64,000 nt of DNA from Xenorhabdus miraniensis (GCF_002632615.1 NZ_NITZ01000008.1:113747-177746); one strand, 5' to 3'. Shown: positions 29,113 to 39,569, counted from the first letter of the stretch. Translations and numbers: made by a program. The notes: generated by a model from the sequence alone, not told the origin.

Positions 29113-29781
29113 TTAGTGGAATTTAACCAGTGTCTTACTTGCGGTTTGATTGAAAAAAAATTTCAGAATTAAATTCAACAGAATGCCATACGCCGGTAGG
29201 AAAAAAAGCATACAGATAAATAGCTTGAAAGCATAATCCACTAAGGCAATTTCCACCCAATTCGTTGCCATAAAAGCATCGGTACTGCGATAAAACGCGA
29301 TAAAGAAAAAGGCCAGTGTATCGAGCATATTACCGAAAAACATAGCGGCAGCCGGGGCTATCCACCAGCGGCTTTTTTGGCGCAGGCGATTAAAGACGCC
29401 GACATCCAATATCTGACCAAGCACATAGGCCATAAAACTAGCGGCCGCAATGCGGGCAACAAACAAGTTAAAGGTTCCCAAGGTTTCGAATCCTTGCCAT
29501 GTGCCCTGAAAAAACAGAGCTGAAATCAGGTAAGAGATCAACAAGGCGGGAAGCATGACGGAGATAATGATCCGGCGCGCTAATGGAGCACCATAAATAC
29601 GCACAGTCAGATCGGTCGCCAAAAAGATAAAGGGAAATGTAAATGCTCCCCAAGTGGTATGGAAACCAAAAATGGAGATGGGGAGTTGCACCAGATAGTT
29701 ACTGGAAGTAATGATCAGAATATGGAAGAGCGAAAGCCAGGCCAAAGCCGTGGCTCGCTGCTGCGCAGTCAATTGGAACAT
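29113..29781 (-). CDS. yhhQ: Queuosine precursor transporter
   Basis: A 222-residue inner-membrane protein with about six hydrophobic helices, of the YhhQ/QueT-like family that imports queuosine precursors (preQ0/preQ1). Features: SNYLVQLPISIFGFHTTWGA, then FPFIFLATDLTVRIYG, and MFFGNMLDTLAFFFIAFY. Length matches E. coli YhhQ (221). It is divergent from tusA, next to zntA, as in E. coli. Confidence 0.93.
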   Translation of the reverse strand: MFQLTAQQRATALAWLSLFHILIITSSNYLVQLPISIFGFHTTWGAFTFPFIFLATDLTVRIYGAPLARRIIISVMLPALLISYLISALFFQGTWQGFETLGTFNLFVARIAAASFMAYVLGQILDVGVFNRLRQKSRWWIAPAAAMFFGNMLDTLAFFFIAFYRSTDAFMATNWVEIALVDYAFKLFICMLFFLPAYGILLNLILKFFFNQTASKTLVKFH

Positions 29782-29951
29782 ATTGTACCTTTTTGGTGAA
29801 TGGGGTGAGGGAACCCAAAAAATAAATGTGCCTGAAAAATCAGGAGAAGTTGATCATACGCGTGTTGCGCAATAAAAGTAAAGTACGGCAGTTGGCGATA
29901 TTTTGTAATATAATCCACGGCCATAGATTGTTTGAACCTACAGAGATTGTT

Positions 29952-30203
29952 ATGTCCGATGTTTTTGCCAATCCCGATAAAACGCTTGATACGCTAGGAT
30001 TACGCTGCCCGGAACCCGTCATGATGGTACGTAAGACTGTCCGCCATATGAGCGCCGGCCAGACGTTATTAATCATTGCAGATGATCCGGCAACAACCCG
30101 TGATATTCCCGGTTTCTGTCGTTTTATGGAACATGTATTGATTGCGCAGGAGACAGAAGAAACCCCTTATCGCTATCTTCTCAGAAAAAGTGAAAATGCT
30201 TGA
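29952..30203 (+). CDS. tusA: Sulfur carrier protein TusA
   Basis: An 83-residue sulfur carrier that takes persulfide from IscS and passes it to TusBCD for tRNA 2-thiouridine synthesis. The active Cys lies in [17 protein letters not shown]. The start [10 protein letters not shown] was chosen because family length is about 81 and AGAGA precedes it; the longer frame adds 42 unlikely residues. Neighbours yhhQ and zntA are the conserved context. Confidence 0.96.
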   Translation: MSDVFANPDKTLDTLGLRCPEPVMMVRKTVRHMSAGQTLLIIADDPATTRDIPGFCRFMEHVLIAQETEETPYRYLLRKSENA

Positions 30204-30343
30204 TTGAAAAATATCGCGTAATTGACTGGCAGAAAAAAGGAGCCGTGCTAGGCTTTAAGTATGGTGTTTAGTCACAACTTATCACCTCACTGAATACCAT
30301 ATTTTCTTTTTCCTTAATAGCAATCTTGAGTAATTGTAATTTT

Positions 30344-30376
30344 GAAAAGGTGCGTAGTATGCACCTTTTCAGTTTG
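30344..30376. terminator. Terminator between tusA and zntA
   Basis: Perfect 10-base arms GAAAAGGTGC and GCACCTTTTC around GTAGTAT, then a T-rich stretch (AGTTTGTTGTTTTT). It lies between convergent genes. Confidence 0.82.
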
Positions 30377-30399
30377 TTGTTTTTATCTCACCCGGTTTA

Positions 30400-32691
30400 T
30401 CACTTTTGCAGCTTTACTCTCAGCAGCCGGATGGCGTTTGCAGTGACGAGTGCAGTAGCGCCTGAATCGGCCAGAACCGCCATCCATAGTCCTGTGATAC
30501 CCAATAGGCTGGTGATAAGGAATATCGCCTTTAAGCCTAATGCAATAGTGATATTTTGGCGGATGTTGTAATGGGTTGTGCGAGACAGGGCGATAATTTC
30601 AGCTAAACCGGTCAGCCGATTGTGTGTCAGTGCAGCATCAGCCGTTTCCAATGCAACATCAGTTCCGCTGCCCATGGCAACGCCGATACTGGCGGCTTTC
30701 ATTGCCGGAGCGTCATTGATTCCATCACCAACCATCATGGTGTGGTGATTTTTATTCAACTCAGTCACTGCCTTCACTTTATCTTCCGGTAATAATCCTG
30801 CGCGATAATCAATGCCCAACTGACCTGCAATAGCGGCCGCAGCACGAGGATTGTCTCCCGTAAGCATGATTGCCTGAACACCTTGTTTTTTCAGGAGACG
30901 GATGGTGTCTATGGCATCCTGACGCAAGGTATCCTGCATGGCAATCAAACCCATGAATTGCTTGTCCTGCATAACTGCAACCGCAGTTTTGCCACTACTT
31001 TCCAGATCGGCGACTCTTTGCTTCCAGTCTGCGGACAACGTATTTTCCGGTAATCGTTCAGGGGCGGAGACAAGAATTCTTTGTCCTGACAATTGCCCTT
31101 CAACGCCAATTCCTGCTAGCGCTTTACGCTGTTCAGCCTCAACAATGGTCACGCCTTTCCTTTCAGCGGCTTCAAGAATGGACTTTGCCAATGGATGATG
31201 AGAGCCGCTTTCTACAGCCCCTGCCAGTGCCAGTACAGTTTCTGTGGTGATGTTTTCTGCTGGTTCAATATCAGTAACTTGTGGTTTGCCTTCGGTCAGT
31301 GTGCCGGTTTTATCCAATGCTATTGTGGTCACTGCTCCAAGTTGCTCCAGTGCTGCTCCACCTTTGATTAGGGAGCCACGACGAGTCGCTGCTGCCAAGG
31401 CGGAAGTAATTGCGGCAGGTGTGGAGATAACCAGTGCACAAGGACAGCCAATTAACAATAGTGTCAGGCCGCGGTAGATCCAGTTTTCCCACGATCCGGC
31501 AAAGAACAAAGGCGGGATCAGTACCACGAGTGCGGAGAACAAGATAATCAGCGGCGTATAGATACGGCTGAACCGGTCAATGAAACGTTCAATGGGAGCG
31601 CGACGTTCTTCTGCCTCTTCGATCAATTGAAGAATGCGGTCAATGGCGTTGTGCCCCGGCTCAGAGATCACCCTCATCTGCACGGCGCTATCGACAGAAA
31701 GGCAACCCGCCGCGACCTTTTCTCCTTGTTGCCGCTCAACAGGAACAGACTCACCTGTCAGGGCGCTTTCATCGAAGCTGGCAAATGGACTGAGTAATTC
31801 GGCATCGGTGGGTAAACGGGCTCCCGGAGCAACCTCAATAATATCACCGGGACGCAGTTCGGCTGCCGATACGGTTTTCTTTTTCCCATCCTTAACTAAT
31901 AAAGCCTGATCAGGGACTAATGCCATCAAGGCGCTGACACCACGGCGAGCACGTCCGGCGGCATAGGACTCCAGAATCTCGCCTAATTTGAACAGCAGAA
32001 TGACCATAGCGGCTTCCGCGGTCGCATCAATGAACAAGGCACCGATGGCGGCAACACTCATCAGTGTTTCAATGGCAAAAGGAGTACCTGAACGAATCAA
32101 TTTGATGGCTTTGGTTGCGACCGGATATAACCCAATCAGCGTGGTAATGATGAAAGCAATTTGCCCGGCGGGTGCATTGATGCTTGATATTCCCCAGCTG
32201 GCGAACATCAGGGCAGCGAGAATCAGGATCGGGGAAAATGTTTTCCAGTGATTGGTTGCCGGAGGCAGTTTGGGTGACGAATCCGTTTCCTTGATTTCAA
32301 AACCCGCTTGTTTTACTGCTTTTTCGACAGCGGCGCGAATATCAACATCAGAATCAACCACCAATTTTTCTGTCGTAAACAGAACCTTGACCTGTTTGGC
32401 TTCCGGGAGTTTTTTTACAGCATTCTCGATTTTCCCGGCACAGCTTGGGCAATCCATACCGTGGATGATCCAATTAAAGCGCTGGTTTGCTGTTAATTCG
32501 AGGGGGGAGGTTTCCTGTACAACATGGTCATGATCGTGTGAGCAATGTGCTCCGTTATGTTTATGAGTATGCTCATGTTCATGGGAATGCTTATGGGAAT
32601 GTATCTTGTCATGATTTTCATGAGCGTGACTATGGCCTGTCTCATGGGGATCATGTTGTGATTGCTTATGTTTTGTGTCGGTGGAGAACAT
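30400..32691 (-). CDS. zntA: Zn(II)/Pb(II)/Cd(II)-translocating P-type ATPase
   Basis: A 763-residue P1B-type ATPase exporting zinc, cadmium and lead. The first 56 residues contain 19 histidines in HxH-like runs, an extension absent from E. coli ZntA (732). A heavy-metal-associated domain follows with GMDCPSCAGKIENAV (Asp80, Cys81, Cys84). Core motifs: TGES, CPCALVIS (membrane metal site), DKTGTLTEG (phosphorylated Asp), SGSHHPLA and GDGINDAPAM. Its promoter has a textbook ZntR operator (32743-32764). Confidence 0.97.
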   Translation of the reverse strand: MFSTDTKHKQSQHDPHETGHSHAHENHDKIHSHKHSHEHEHTHKHNGAHCSHDHDHVVQETSPLELTANQRFNWIIHGMDCPSCAGKIENAVKKLPEAKQVKVLFTTEKLVVDSDVDIRAAVEKAVKQAGFEIKETDSSPKLPPATNHWKTFSPILILAALMFASWGISSINAPAGQIAFIITTLIGLYPVATKAIKLIRSGTPFAIETLMSVAAIGALFIDATAEAAMVILLFKLGEILESYAAGRARRGVSALMALVPDQALLVKDGKKKTVSAAELRPGDIIEVAPGARLPTDAELLSPFASFDESALTGESVPVERQQGEKVAAGCLSVDSAVQMRVISEPGHNAIDRILQLIEEAEERRAPIERFIDRFSRIYTPLIILFSALVVLIPPLFFAGSWENWIYRGLTLLLIGCPCALVISTPAAITSALAAATRRGSLIKGGAALEQLGAVTTIALDKTGTLTEGKPQVTDIEPAENITTETVLALAGAVESGSHHPLAKSILEAAERKGVTIVEAEQRKALAGIGVEGQLSGQRILVSAPERLPENTLSADWKQRVADLESSGKTAVAVMQDKQFMGLIAMQDTLRQDAIDTIRLLKKQGVQAIMLTGDNPRAAAAIAGQLGIDYRAGLLPEDKVKAVTELNKNHHTMMVGDGINDAPAMKAASIGVAMGSGTDVALETADAALTHNRLTGLAEIIALSRTTHYNIRQNITIALGLKAIFLITSLLGITGLWMAVLADSGATALVTANAIRLLRVKLQK

Positions 32692-32735
32692 AGGCGCCCT
32701 CTTAGAATAGAGTTAATCCGGGTTAATTAAGAACA

Positions 32736-32767
32736 ACTCTACACTCTGGAGTTAACTCCAGAGTCAA
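32736..32767 (-). promoter_or_regulatory. zntA promoter with ZntR (MerR-family) operator
   Basis: On the minus strand, -35 TTGACT (32762-32767) and -10 TAGAGT (32736-32741) are 20 bases apart. The spacer region holds a perfect palindrome at 32743-32764, arms ACTCTGGAGTT and AACTCCAGAGT. The long spacer with a palindrome is the hallmark of MerR-type metal activation, and the sequence is nearly that of E. coli zntA. Confidence 0.9.
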
Positions 32768-32883
32768 ACTTAATAAGAGGAATTTTTTTGATGATTAGTG
32801 CCATCCAAAATAGATTTTCACCATCAATGTCCTTCCTCTTAAGTGTGTGTTCAATAAAACCTATGTTCAATAAAGCGGAGGCA

Positions 32884-33510
32884 TTACAAGAATAGTGAAC
32901 GAATAATCAAAAAGTGCCCGATAAAACCACAGGCAGCAACAATCGCTTTTGATAGTTTAAAAGAGAAGCGATACCGATCAATGAGGTTGATAATATGTGC
33001 AAGGAGTAACAGGATGGCGCCTGCCATAACAGAAAAACGGCTTTCATTACTGAGTGAAAAATATTGTTCTCCGGCGATCCAAACCATCAGCAGTGCTATC
33101 ACGAAGCTATCAACGACCCGCCAACGCATATTATCCAGACGAGTCCAAATAACGACCATAACCACAATGCCAACAGCCAATAAAATCAAAGGTAACGGGA
33201 AGAAGAGGCTGAAACTCATGTGCCAGGCAAAACTGATGGTATATAGCAAGTAACTCAGGAACAGCGCGATAAATGAGAAAAGTAAATATTTACCGGGGAG
33301 CATACGGATCGCATCAGAGAGCAAAGCAGTCACTAGACCCGCAATGATGAGATAGCCAGAAACCTCAAGATTAGGTGCCTGACATGCCCACAATAACAAA
33401 AGCAGCATCGTGACCGGACGAAAAACCCATTGCTGCCATTGGGTGCCACGGTAGGCGGCATCAATATATAACCATCCGGAGAAAAACACAGCAAGAAATG
33501 GCCAACTCAT
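32884..33510 (-). CDS. yhhN: YhhN-family integral membrane protein
   Basis: A 208-residue membrane protein of the YhhN family (TMEM86 lysoplasmalogenase-like) with about eight hydrophobic helices. Start MSWPFLAVFFSGWLYIDAAY is supported by AAGGAAAAG upstream; the longer frame adds eight residues. The C-terminal CGFIGHFLIIRSLFL closely follows the E. coli pattern. TMEM86 proteins cleave vinyl-ether lysolipids; activity of the bacterial members is not settled. The position between zntA and rsmD is conserved. Confidence 0.9.
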   Translation of the reverse strand: MSWPFLAVFFSGWLYIDAAYRGTQWQQWVFRPVTMLLLLLWACQAPNLEVSGYLIIAGLVTALLSDAIRMLPGKYLLFSFIALFLSYLLYTISFAWHMSFSLFFPLPLILLAVGIVVMVVIWTRLDNMRWRVVDSFVIALLMVWIAGEQYFSLSNESRFSVMAGAILLLLAHIINLIDRYRFSFKLSKAIVAACGFIGHFLIIRSLFL

Positions 33511-33604
33511 ATTTTTCTTTTCCTTAATGTTCAACGCCCGTTTTATCAGGCATTACTATTCATGATGGGGGTTGTGTGGAGAGTATACTGATTTATCAAC
33601 GTTA

Positions 33605-33682
33605 ATTCGTTATTAACGAATGGATAACGTTTTATTATCAAAAATGGAGCTCGTCAATGAGTAATTAACGGGATTACTCATT
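33605..33682. repeat. Two inverted repeats between the DUF1145 gene and yhhN
   Basis: ATTCGTTA-T-TAACGAAT (33605-33621) and AATGAGTAAT-N7-ATTACTCATT (33656-33682) are both perfect. No T-tract follows on either strand. They may end the rsmD-side transcript or act as operators for yhhN. Confidence 0.55.
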
Positions 33683-33742
33683 AACGACATTTTCTTTTAA
33701 TAAGAAGAAAACAAAACGGTGAAATGGCAGTGACTGAGCGCT

Positions 33743-34015
33743 CTACTGCTTTTTATTCTGCTGTTGCTTTTTCTGCCAAGCCAACAGCTCAAAAACACCG
33801 AAAAAGAAGATCTTGGTTTGGAGAAAAGCAGAGAGTTTTTGATCTTTAGGCTGGGAATTTTTCAGCAGTAATAGTTGAAATGCGTGCATTACCACGGTGA
33901 ATGCCATGGCGATATCCATAAAATATTTCAATGGCTTAGGGAAAGGGTGAATGAAATTGAAGATCATGACTCCCCAGACTAAGATCATGATAACTCTTCC
34001 TAATTGAACAAACAT
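33743..34015 (-). CDS. yhhL: DUF1145 membrane protein (YhhL type)
   Basis: A 90-residue protein with two or three hydrophobic segments and a basic tail (LLAWQKKQQQNKK). The pattern FNFIHPFPKPLKYFM matches DUF1145/YhhL. Function is unknown in the family. Two adjacent ATG codons compete as starts; the second (34015) is 6 bases from GGAG. It lies 42 bases after rsmD, as in enterobacteria. Confidence 0.85.
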   Translation of the reverse strand: MFVQLGRVIMILVWGVMIFNFIHPFPKPLKYFMDIAMAFTVVMHAFQLLLLKNSQPKDQKLSAFLQTKIFFFGVFELLAWQKKQQQNKKQ

Positions 34016-34057
34016 CATCGACTCCAAAATCGTGTTTTAAGCAGGTCTGACACCAGA

Positions 34058-34636
34058 TTACTGGTGACGGATATATAATCGATAAGCCACTTGTCCGGCA
34101 ACCTTTTCCCTATGTAACCGCCAGTTTGCAGGAACTTCTGTCGCAGCGGACTCTGATTCTGCTTCAACATAAATCCAGCTTTCTTCTGCCAGCCAGCCAT
34201 TGGCTTCTAATAAACGGATCGCTTCCGTGAGCATATCCTTGCGGAATGGTGGATCGAGAAAAACGACATTAAATGGTGTTCCCGCTTCATTGAGGTATTG
34301 TAGCGCATCCCCTTGTACCACATTGGCATTTTCAGCTTTCAGCAAGGCTAAATTAGCCGATAACTGTTTCGCTACATTGCGATCATACTCAATTAAGGTT
34401 GCGTAGCCTGCATAACGTGATAACGCTTCAAACCCGAGAGCACCGCTACCTGAAAAACAATCCAAACAACGGGCTCCCTGAATCGTTGGCATAAGCCAGT
34501 TAAAGAGTGTCTCACGGACACGATCAGTGGTTGGACGCAGCCCATCACTATCAGGAACGGGTAATTTTCTCCCGCGCCATTTTCCGCCAATAATGCGAAT
34601 TTGTCCTAAAGACGTGCGCTGTGGTTTTTTAGCCAT
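34058..34636 (-). CDS. rsmD: 16S rRNA (guanine(966)-N(2))-methyltransferase
   Basis: A 192-residue SAM-dependent methyltransferase modifying G966 in 16S rRNA of the 30S subunit. RIIGGKWRGRKLPVP starts the protein, LDCFSGSGALGFEALSR is the SAM-binding motif I, and VFLDPPF is the N6/N2-methylase catalytic motif (DPPF). Length is near E. coli RsmD (198). Divergent from ftsY, conserved in enterobacteria. Confidence 0.96.
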   Translation of the reverse strand: MAKKPQRTSLGQIRIIGGKWRGRKLPVPDSDGLRPTTDRVRETLFNWLMPTIQGARCLDCFSGSGALGFEALSRYAGYATLIEYDRNVAKQLSANLALLKAENANVVQGDALQYLNEAGTPFNVVFLDPPFRKDMLTEAIRLLEANGWLAEESWIYVEAESESAATEVPANWRLHREKVAGQVAYRLYIRHQ

Positions 34637-34867
34637 AATTTACATAACTTAATTGTTTGTCATCTGGTGCCATTAAATCACATCTGGCAAAGACAAAAAG
34701 TGAGTGAAAATGAAGAAACCTATTGATTAATTTACCATGAAATCCGCGATAGATATGTGTTGTGGTGTGATGAAAATGTTAGACTGGATTTTATCACCGT
34801 TAGAACCTATCTCAGTGGGCATATTTATTGATAACGCCATAATTAACCGCGAGGAGTGTAGTGGCCG

Positions 34868-36577
34868 ATGGCAAAAGAGAAAAAAAAAGGTTTCTTCTCT
34901 TGGTTTGGACTTGGTCGTCAAGATAAGAAACAGCAAGAAGAACAAGCTGAACAAGAAAAATTAATTGCTGAGGAAGCGGCCCGTCGCGCAGCAGCAGAAG
35001 AGGCAGAACAGCAACGTTTGGCGGAAGAAGCCGCCCGTCGTGCAGCAGCAGAAGCAGAACAGCAACGTTTGGCGGAAGACGCGGCCCATCGCGCAGCAGC
35101 AGAAGAGGCAGAACAGCAACGTTTGGCGGAAGACGCGGCCCGTCGCGCAGCAGCAGAAGAAGCAGAGCAGCAGCGTTTGGCAGAAGAAGCGGCCCGTCGC
35201 GCAGCAGAAGAGGCAGAACAGCAACGTTTGGCGGAAGACGCGGCCCGTCGCGCAGCAGCAGAAGAAGCAGAGCAGCAGCGCTTGGCGGAAGAAGCCACCC
35301 GCCGTGCAGCAGCAGAAGCAGAGCAGCAGCGCTTGGCGGAAGAAGCGGCCCGTCGTGCAGCAGCAGAAGCAGAGCAGCAGCGCTTGGCAGAAGAAGCGGC
35401 CCGCCGTGCAGCAGAAGAAGCAGAGCAGCAGCGCTTGGCGGAAGAAGCCGCCCGCCGTGCAGCAGAAGAGGCAGAACAGCAACGTTTGGCGGAAGAAGTG
35501 GCCCGCCGTGCAGCGGAAGAAGCAGAACAGCAACGTTTGGCGGAAGAAGCGGCCCGCCGTGCAGCAGAAGAGGCAGAACAGCAGCGTTTGGCGGAAGAAG
35601 CGGCCCGTCAGGCCGAGGAACAAGTGGCATTGCCTAAGGAACAAGAACGCCCGACCAAAGAAGGGTTTTTTGCCCGCTTGAAACGCAGTCTGGTAAAAAC
35701 TCGCCAGAATCTTGGTTCCGGTTTTTTGAGTTTGTTCCGTGGCAAGAAAATTGATGATGATCTGTTTGAAGAACTGGAAGAACAGTTATTGATCGCGGAC
35801 GTGGGCGTTGAAACGACGCGCAAGATCATTACCAGTCTGACAGCTCATGCCAGCCGCAAGGAACTGAAAGATGCGGAAGCGCTTTACGCTAAACTGAAAG
35901 AAGAGATGTCAGGCATTCTGACAAAAGTTGATAAGCCGTTGGAGATTGAAGGTAAATCTCCTTACGTCATCTTGATGGTGGGGGTGAATGGTGTCGGCAA
36001 AACCACCACGATTGGTAAATTAGCACGCCAATACCAGTCTCAGGGCAAATCTGTCATGTTAGCGGCAGGGGATACTTTCCGTGCAGCGGCAGTGGAACAG
36101 TTACAAGTTTGGGGCGAACGCAACAAAATCCCTGTAGTTGCTCAACATACGGGGGCCGATCCTGCCTCAGTGATCTTTGATGCCATTCAGTCAGCCAAGG
36201 CCAAAGGTGTTGATATCCTGATTGCGGATACCGCAGGGCGTTTGCAGAATAAATCCCATTTGATGGAAGAGCTGAAAAAAATCGTTCGGGTGATGAAAAA
36301 ACTGGATGAAAACGCACCCCATGAAATTATGCTGACACTGGATGCCAGCACAGGCCAAAACGCAGTAAGTCAGGCTAAACTATTCCATGAGGCTGTGGGA
36401 TTGACGGGTATTTCACTGACCAAACTAGATGGTACTGCAAAAGGTGGTGTTATCTTCGCCATTGCCGACCAATTTGAGATCCCGATTCGCTACATTGGCG
36501 TTGGGGAAGGCATTGAAGATCTCCGTCCATTTAAGGCAGACGATTTTATTGAGGCTCTTTTTGCCCGAGAGGATTAA
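34868..36577 (+). CDS. ftsY: Signal recognition particle receptor FtsY
   Basis: A 569-residue GTPase that docks SRP-bound ribosomes at the membrane, longer than E. coli (497). N-terminal [16 protein letters not shown] is the membrane-targeting basic/aromatic motif. Residues 34-241 are 12 tandem units of 17-18 residues of the type [17 protein letters not shown] plus a partial copy, replacing the usual acidic A domain. The NG domain follows: [17 protein letters not shown], then [23 protein letters not shown] and [16 protein letters not shown] lies upstream of the ATG. First gene of ftsYEX-rpoH. Confidence 0.97.
   Translation: MAKEKKKGFFSWFGLGRQDKKQQEEQAEQEKLIAEEAARRAAAEEAEQQRLAEEAARRAAAEAEQQRLAEDAAHRAAAEEAEQQRLAEDAARRAAAEEAEQQRLAEEAARRAAEEAEQQRLAEDAARRAAAEEAEQQRLAEEATRRAAAEAEQQRLAEEAARRAAAEAEQQRLAEEAARRAAEEAEQQRLAEEAARRAAEEAEQQRLAEEVARRAAEEAEQQRLAEEAARRAAEEAEQQRLAEEAARQAEEQVALPKEQERPTKEGFFARLKRSLVKTRQNLGSGFLSLFRGKKIDDDLFEELEEQLLIADVGVETTRKIITSLTAHASRKELKDAEALYAKLKEEMSGILTKVDKPLEIEGKSPYVILMVGVNGVGKTTTIGKLARQYQSQGKSVMLAAGDTFRAAAVEQLQVWGERNKIPVVAQHTGADPASVIFDAIQSAKAKGVDILIADTAGRLQNKSHLMEELKKIVRVMKKLDENAPHEIMLTLDASTGQNAVSQAKLFHEAVGLTGISLTKLDGTAKGGVIFAIADQFEIPIRYIGVGEGIEDLRPFKADDFIEALFARED
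34967..35621 (+). repeat. 51/54-base tandem repeat inside ftsY
   Basis: Twelve full units of 51 or 54 bases (34967-35590) and one partial unit. Unit lengths in codons run 18,17,18,18,17,18 and then six of 17. The last units are nearly identical, which suggests recent expansion by slippage or recombination. All other reading frames also stay open across it, which is a by-product of the repeat. Confidence 0.95.
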
Positions 36578-36583
36578 CTATTA

Positions 36584-37249
36584 ATGATTCGCTTTGAACA
36601 GGTTAGTAAAGCCTATCTGGGAGGGCGGCAGGCGCTGCAAGGGGTGGATTTTCATCTCCTTCCAGGAGAAATGGCATTTTTAACAGGTCATTCAGGGGCG
36701 GGTAAAAGTACGCTTTTGAAACTTATCTGTGGTATTGAACGTCCCAGCGCGGGTCATATCTGGTTTTCCGGTCATGACATCAGCCGATTAAAATCGCGGG
36801 AGATCCCTTTTCTGCGTCGCCAGATCGGCATGATTTTTCAGGATCATCACTTGCTGCTGGATCGCACAGTATATGAGAACGTCGCCATGCCGTTGATTAT
36901 CTCAGGGGCCAGTGCTGAAGACATTCGCCGGCGGGTATCTGCGGCGCTGGATAAGGTCGGCCTGTTGGACAAAGCGAAAAATTTCCCTATTCAACTTTCC
37001 GGTGGAGAACAGCAGCGCGTTGGCATTGCCCGCGCTGTGGTAAACAAGCCAACCGTTCTGTTGGCGGATGAGCCGACAGGCAATCTGGATGGAGAATTAT
37101 CCGAGGGGATCATGCGGTTGTTTGAAGAATTTAACCGGGTCGGGGTGACAGTTCTGATGGCGACCCATGATATTGCCCTCATTGAACGAAGAAATTACCG
37201 CATCCTGACCCTGAATCAGGGGCGTATGCAAGGAGGGCATCATGGCTAA
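36584..37249 (+). CDS. ftsE: Cell division ATP-binding protein FtsE
   Basis: A 221-residue ABC ATPase that with FtsX activates septal peptidoglycan hydrolysis through EnvC. Walker [18 protein letters not shown]-loop MIFQDHHLL, signature [14 protein letters not shown], Walker [13 protein letters not shown] and the H-loop in MATHDIAL are all present. It begins 6 bases after ftsY and overlaps ftsX by 8 bases. Confidence 0.98.
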   Translation: MIRFEQVSKAYLGGRQALQGVDFHLLPGEMAFLTGHSGAGKSTLLKLICGIERPSAGHIWFSGHDISRLKSREIPFLRRQIGMIFQDHHLLLDRTVYENVAMPLIISGASAEDIRRRVSAALDKVGLLDKAKNFPIQLSGGEQQRVGIARAVVNKPTVLLADEPTGNLDGELSEGIMRLFEEFNRVGVTVLMATHDIALIERRNYRILTLNQGRMQGGHHG

Positions 37250-38222
37250 GAATGTCCGCCATTCAACTAAAAAAGCACTGTCCCCAAAGTCGAAATCCAA
37301 GTCATTGAAAGGAGGATGGCGTGTACAGTGGCGTTATGCGTGGAAAAGCACTCTGTCAGATATGTTGCGTCAGCCATTGGCAACACTGCTGACCATTATG
37401 GTCATTGCCATTTCCCTGACCCTGCCGAGCGTGTTCTATATCGTTTGGAAAAACGTCAATCAGGCGGCGGTACAGTGGTATCCCATTCCACAGCTTACGG
37501 TTTATTTGGATAAGTCGTTGAATGACAACAGTGCCAGACAGGTGATCGATCAGCTGAAAGATCTGGACGGCGTAAAATCGGTGAATTACCTTTCCCGCGA
37601 AGAAGCTGTGAGTGAATTTCGTGTCTGGTCAGGATTTGCCAGTGCTTTGGATATGCTGGAAGAAAATCCTCTGCCAGCGGTTGCCATTGTCTCTCCCAAA
37701 CTGAATTTCCAAGACCCACAAGCACTAACGACATTGCGTGATCAAGTTTCTCAGATTGCAGGCATTGAAGAAGTCAGAATGGATGAGAGCTGGTTTTCCC
37801 GCCTGACAGCGCTGACCGCACTGATTGGCCGGATTGCTGCCGTGATAGGCGTCTTGATGGTGGTTGCCCTGCTTTTGGTTATTGGCAATAGCGTCCGGTT
37901 GAGCATCTTCAGCCGCCGTGAAACCATTAACGTGATGAAACTGATTGGGGCAACAGACGGCTTTATTCTGCGACCTTTCCTCAATGGTGGCGCTTTGCTG
38001 GGGATGTTAGGCGCGATTTTTTCTTTAATCCTCTCATCCCTGCTGGTGTGGAAACTTGCTGATGTCGTCACAGAAGTGGCGAGTGTCTTTGGAACGAGTT
38101 TTAAACTGCATGGATTGGGATGGGATGAATCACTATTGTTGGTGCTCATTTCGGGTATGATCGGTTGGATTGCCGCGTGGTTTGCGACAATTCAGCATTT
38201 GCGTCGCTTCAGGCCAGAATAA
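37242..38222 (+). CDS. ftsX: Cell division protein FtsX
   Basis: A 326-residue inner-membrane permease-like partner of FtsE with four membrane segments. A basic cytosolic N-terminus (to about residue 50) precedes the first helix, then comes the periplasmic loop that binds EnvC (about 80-190), and three C-terminal helices. [19 protein letters not shown] is typical. AGGAGG precedes the ATG. Confidence 0.97.
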   Translation: MAKNVRHSTKKALSPKSKSKSLKGGWRVQWRYAWKSTLSDMLRQPLATLLTIMVIAISLTLPSVFYIVWKNVNQAAVQWYPIPQLTVYLDKSLNDNSARQVIDQLKDLDGVKSVNYLSREEAVSEFRVWSGFASALDMLEENPLPAVAIVSPKLNFQDPQALTTLRDQVSQIAGIEEVRMDESWFSRLTALTALIGRIAAVIGVLMVVALLLVIGNSVRLSIFSRRETINVMKLIGATDGFILRPFLNGGALLGMLGAIFSLILSSLLVWKLADVVTEVASVFGTSFKLHGLGWDESLLLVLISGMIGWIAAWFATIQHLRRFRPE

Positions 38223-38434
38223 AGTGATTTTCGGGTTTTGAGGTGAACTTTTGGGCTGAATTGCTGTCGAAATCACAGTTACAGATTTGTATTGATATCC
38301 ATACAATCGAGACAATTTGAATATGATCTCTATGATGGTAAAATAGACGTATCTTTGGCTTGAAAAAACCTTATAGGTAGATTCGGGCAAACTTCAAAAA
38401 CCATCAATTTGAATCTGATTTTGAGAGAATTTGA

Positions 38435-39292
38435 ATGACAAAAGAAATGCAAACTTTGGCACTAGTTCCACAAGGTAGTTTGGAAGGATACATCCGTGCC
38501 TCCAATGCTTATCCTATGCTCTCCGCAGAGGAAGAGAAGGAACTGGCAGAAAGGCTGCATTACCAGGGGGATCTGGATGCAGCGAAAAAGCTGATTCTTT
38601 CTCACCTGCGCTTCGTTGTTCATGTTGCTCGCAGCTATGCTGGTTATGGCCTGCCACAGGCGGATTTAATTCAGGAAGGCAATATTGGCCTGATGAAAGC
38701 GGTCCGTCGATTTAATCCAGAAGTGGGTGTGCGTCTGGTCTCTTTTGCTGTTCACTGGATTAAGGCAGAAATCCATGAATATGTATTGCGTAACTGGCGT
38801 ATTGTGAAAGTCGCAACGACAAAAGCCCAGCGCAAGCTGTTCTTTAATTTGCGCAAGGCGAAACAACGTTTGGGATGGTTCAATCAGGATGAAGTTGATC
38901 TGGTCGCCAAAGAACTGGGTGTGACCAGCAAAGACGTCCGAGAGATGGAATCCCGTATGTCAGCGCAGGATATGGCATTTGATATGTCTTCTGATGATGA
39001 CAATCACGATAGCCAACCCGTGGCTCCGGTGCTGTATTTGCAGGACAAAGCTTCTGACTTTGCTGATGGCATTGAAGAAGATAACTGGGAAAACCACGCT
39101 GCGGATAAACTTTCTGTAGCAATGGAAGGACTGGATGAGCGTAGCCAAGGCATCATTCGGGCTCGTTGGCTGGATGATGACAACAAAACTACCTTGCAGG
39201 AACTGGCAGATAAATACGGTGTATCTGCTGAGCGTGTTCGACAGCTAGAAAAAAACGCAATGAAGAAATTGCGGTTGGCTATCGAAGCGTAA
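38435..39292 (+). CDS. rpoH: RNA polymerase sigma-32 factor
   Basis: Heat-shock sigma factor, 285 residues (E. coli 284). Start [20 protein letters not shown]. Region 2 shows [39 protein letters not shown] and [19 protein letters not shown]; the RpoH box [15 protein letters not shown] follows; region 4.2 is [20 protein letters not shown]. The 212-base leader should carry several promoters and, with the first codons, an RNA thermosensor, as in E. coli. I did not fold it. Confidence 0.98.
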   Translation: MTKEMQTLALVPQGSLEGYIRASNAYPMLSAEEEKELAERLHYQGDLDAAKKLILSHLRFVVHVARSYAGYGLPQADLIQEGNIGLMKAVRRFNPEVGVRLVSFAVHWIKAEIHEYVLRNWRIVKVATTKAQRKLFFNLRKAKQRLGWFNQDEVDLVAKELGVTSKDVREMESRMSAQDMAFDMSSDDDNHDSQPVAPVLYLQDKASDFADGIEEDNWENHAADKLSVAMEGLDERSQGIIRARWLDDDNKTTLQELADKYGVSAERVRQLEKNAMKKLRLAIEA

Positions 39293-39310
39293 CTACACAT
39301 ACTTTTAGTG

Positions 39311-39341
39311 AAAAAAGCGATAATCAATTTATCGCTTTTTT
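39311..39341 (+). terminator. Rho-independent terminator of rpoH
   Basis: Perfect 13-base arms AAAAAAGCGATAA and TTATCGCTTTTTT with a 5-base loop; the T-run forms part of the right arm. It lies 18 bases after the stop. Confidence 0.93.
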
Positions 39342-39569
39342 TATGCGCTCAATTTGTCTGGATGAGGAGGCTGTTGGTTTTTTCATGTGGGTCCCCGATG
39401 CTGATCAAAGAATAACAATTTGGCGGTTTATAGGGGATAAAAACCATCAAAACAAGGGGATTGCGGGTCTGTTCATAATATGTGTAAAATGCGGGCGTAG
39501 TAAAATAACTGCAACGGACTCCCCCTTGATTATGGATGAGGATTATACCGGGAAACCTGCCGCCCCGGT

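Noticed and set aside
34967..35621. Tandem repeat considered as a CRISPR array
   Set aside because: Units are contiguous and coding, with no unique spacers; it is the FtsY A domain.
34812..35681. Long open frames on both strands across the ftsY repeat region (up to 272 residues)
   Set aside because: They result from the 51/54-base periodicity of the repeat, have no ribosome binding sites and are antisense or out of frame to ftsY.
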